Source: JBDNJM01 sp041687755
Lineage (GTDB): Bacteria; Planctomycetota; UBA1135; GCA-002686595
Assembly (NCBI GenBank): GCA_041687755.1
Contig: JBDNJM010000092.1
Coordinates: 1 to 17,597, forward strand
Direction: 5' to 3'
Length of the DNA: 17,597 nt
Positions 16,381 through 17,597 of the stretch are shown here, in pieces. Below the pieces are notes generated by a model, which made no database searches, was not told where the DNA came from, and saw only the letters and a list, made by a program, of their open reading frames with translations. A program made the translations under genes and the position numbers. Within the stretch, counting starts at the first letter, position 1, and every line of letters starts with the position of its first letter.

Positions 16381-17597
16381 GGTTGGTCTGTAAATCTGAA
16401 ATGCGGCGATGTCAGTCGGACTCCATGGAGAGGTAGACGCGGCCGGCCTCCCATTCGTCGGAGGTCTCGGCCAGAAGAGCGCTGAGGAGGCGGAGCGCGC
16501 TGGCCTCATTGGGGAAAATGGATGCAACGCGAGTGCGACGCTTGACCTCGCGGTTGAGGCGCTCGAGCATGTTGGACGTCCGCAGGAATCGCTGGTGCTG
16601 GGGCGGGAGACCGAAGACGCTGAGTCCCTCAGGGATGTTCCCCTCGAGCCACTCCGCGAGTTTTAGAGTCTGCTCGGCATGCCTTTCGACAGCAATCTTC
16701 AGGAGCCGATCCGCTTCGAATCGATCGGGCGCGTAGAAGCTGGCGCGGATGTCCGCGGCGACCTTTTTCCGCATCTCGAGCTTGGGCACGTACGCCGTCG
16801 CGTTTTTTTGCAGGTGGACCTGGCAGCGCTGCCAGGGGACCGCCGGGAGGACGGCCCTGATGGTTGCCCGGAGGCCGGAGTGGTCATCGCTGGTGAGCAG
16901 CTCAACGCCGTGCATGCCGTGCCCAGTAAGGCTTTCCAGGAACCTGCGCCAGTGCACCTCCGCCTCAGAGAGCGACACGCTGCAGCCGAGCACGACGCGC
17001 TTGCCGTCTTCGGCGCTAAGGCCGATCGCGATCAGCGCCGCGCAGTCGATCACGCTTCTTCCGTGCCGCACCTTCAAGTAGGTGGCGTCGAGGATCAAGT
17101 ACCGGAAAGCCCATAGCTTGCGCTGCCCCCACGCTTCCAGCTCCTGGTCAAGCCGCGCGGCCAGCCGGGAGACCTGCGAAGAGCTGAACTCTGTCCCGCA
17201 GAGCTTCTCGGTGATCGCTTTGACCTTGCGGGTAGACACGCCCTGCACGTACATCTCGGCGACCGCGAGGGCGAGCGCCTGCTCGGAGCGTTCACCGCGT
17301 CGAGCGCCTGGGGATAGAACGGTTCGGTCCCGTCGGACAGACTGCGTGTCTTCGGGACACTCAACTCGAGCTCGCCGAAGCGAGTGGTCACGGTCTTAGG
17401 CCTGAAACCGTTGGCGTGGCCGAGCCGCTCGCTAGAGTGCTCATAGGGCCCCCGCGCCCAGGAAGGCGCTGCGCTCCAGCTGCATGGCTTCGTTGAAGAG
17501 CATCTGCAGGCAGGACGCGAGACCGTCGAATCCGTGAGTTGTGAGCAGTTCCAGGGCGGCGGAGAAAGTGGTAGCGTCGGGAGCGTGGTCGGGCATC
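16381..17597 (-). mobile_element. IS256/Mutator-type insertion sequence (one end inside the window)
   Basis: The element contains an IS256-family transposase on the minus strand. The inner end is inferred at about 16381. There MBOAT-like coding sequence stops and a stretch beginning GGTTGGTCTGTAAATC, about 31 bases before the transposase stop, looks like an IS256-type terminal repeat. The other end, its inverted repeat and any target duplication lie past base 17597. So the exact boundary and copy length cannot be confirmed here. Confidence 0.65.
16412..17596 (-). pseudogene. IS256-family transposase broken by two frameshifts
   Basis: DDE transposase of the Mutator/IS256 group, about 394 residues when reconstructed, near the usual 400. 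The ATG is the complement of 17594-17596 (MPDHAPDATTFSAALELL). The frame runs to LERSAFLGAGAL and meets TGA just after a run of five G (complement of 17449-17453). Dropping one G restores GAGPYEHSSERLGHANGF and VTTRFGELELSVPKTR in the next frame. Near 17292-17300 the frame shifts back, giving ERSEQALALAVAEMYVQGVS and the intact 281-residue C-terminal part (MYVQGVSTRKVKAI to MESD). That part carries LILDATYLKVRHG, LLTSDDHSGL and NMLERLNREVKRR, which hold the D, D and E residues. The shifts are +1 then -1, so start and end are in the same frame. Neither site is a classical slippery heptamer, so I call it broken. Sequencing error is an alternative. Confidence 0.8.

Overview
This window is a flagellar biogenesis locus from a very GC-rich Gram-negative bacterium. 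The coding frames are strongly biased to G/C in third position, with many GTG starts and ATGA/GTGA/TGATG gene junctions. The gene order (flagellin genes, an NtrC-type kinase/regulator pair, then flgB-flgC-fliE-fliF-fliG-fliH-fliI-fliJ) and a sigma-54 regulator inside the flagellar operon fit a deltaproteobacterium-like (Myxococcota/Desulfobacterota) or Planctomycetota lineage. No rRNA or marker gene is present, so the phylum is only a guess.

Layout. 1-1780 (minus strand): two flagellin paralogues, the first cut by the window edge, separated by a 607-base non-coding gap with strong hairpins. Each has a candidate sigma-28 promoter with the canonical 15-nt spacer. 2034-2858 (plus): a short protein that looks like a sigma-54 activator which has lost its ATPase and sigma-54 contact residues but kept its Fis-type DNA-binding helix-turn-helix. 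3023-7150 (plus): a translationally coupled block of four unusual genes. They are a pseudo-receiver fused to an RsbW/SpoIIAB-like ATPase domain, a single-pass membrane protein with an acidic cytoplasmic tail, a secreted STN-domain plus TPR-like protein, and a secreted coiled-coil/TPR-like protein. 7147-9752: a soluble PAS histidine kinase and its intact sigma-54 response regulator (FlrB/FlrC type). 9764-15986: rod proteins FlgB and FlgC, FliE, MS-ring FliF, rotor protein FliG and the export ATPase set FliH-FliI-FliJ. 15987-17597: convergent degraded DNA, namely the 3' remnant of an MBOAT O-acyltransferase gene interrupted by an IS256/Mutator-type element whose transposase carries two frameshifts.

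How it fits together. The kinase and response regulator probably switch on sigma-54-dependent flagellar genes at an assembly checkpoint, and the flagellins are probably read late by sigma-28. From 3023 to 15986 genes overlap or lie within 26 bases of each other, so regulators, envelope proteins and basal-body proteins are probably co-expressed. The most novel part is 2034-7150. It holds two regulators whose catalytic or phospho-acceptor residues are missing, next to three envelope proteins that are not standard flagellar parts. Together they are a candidate lineage-specific flagellar control and motor-scaffold module.
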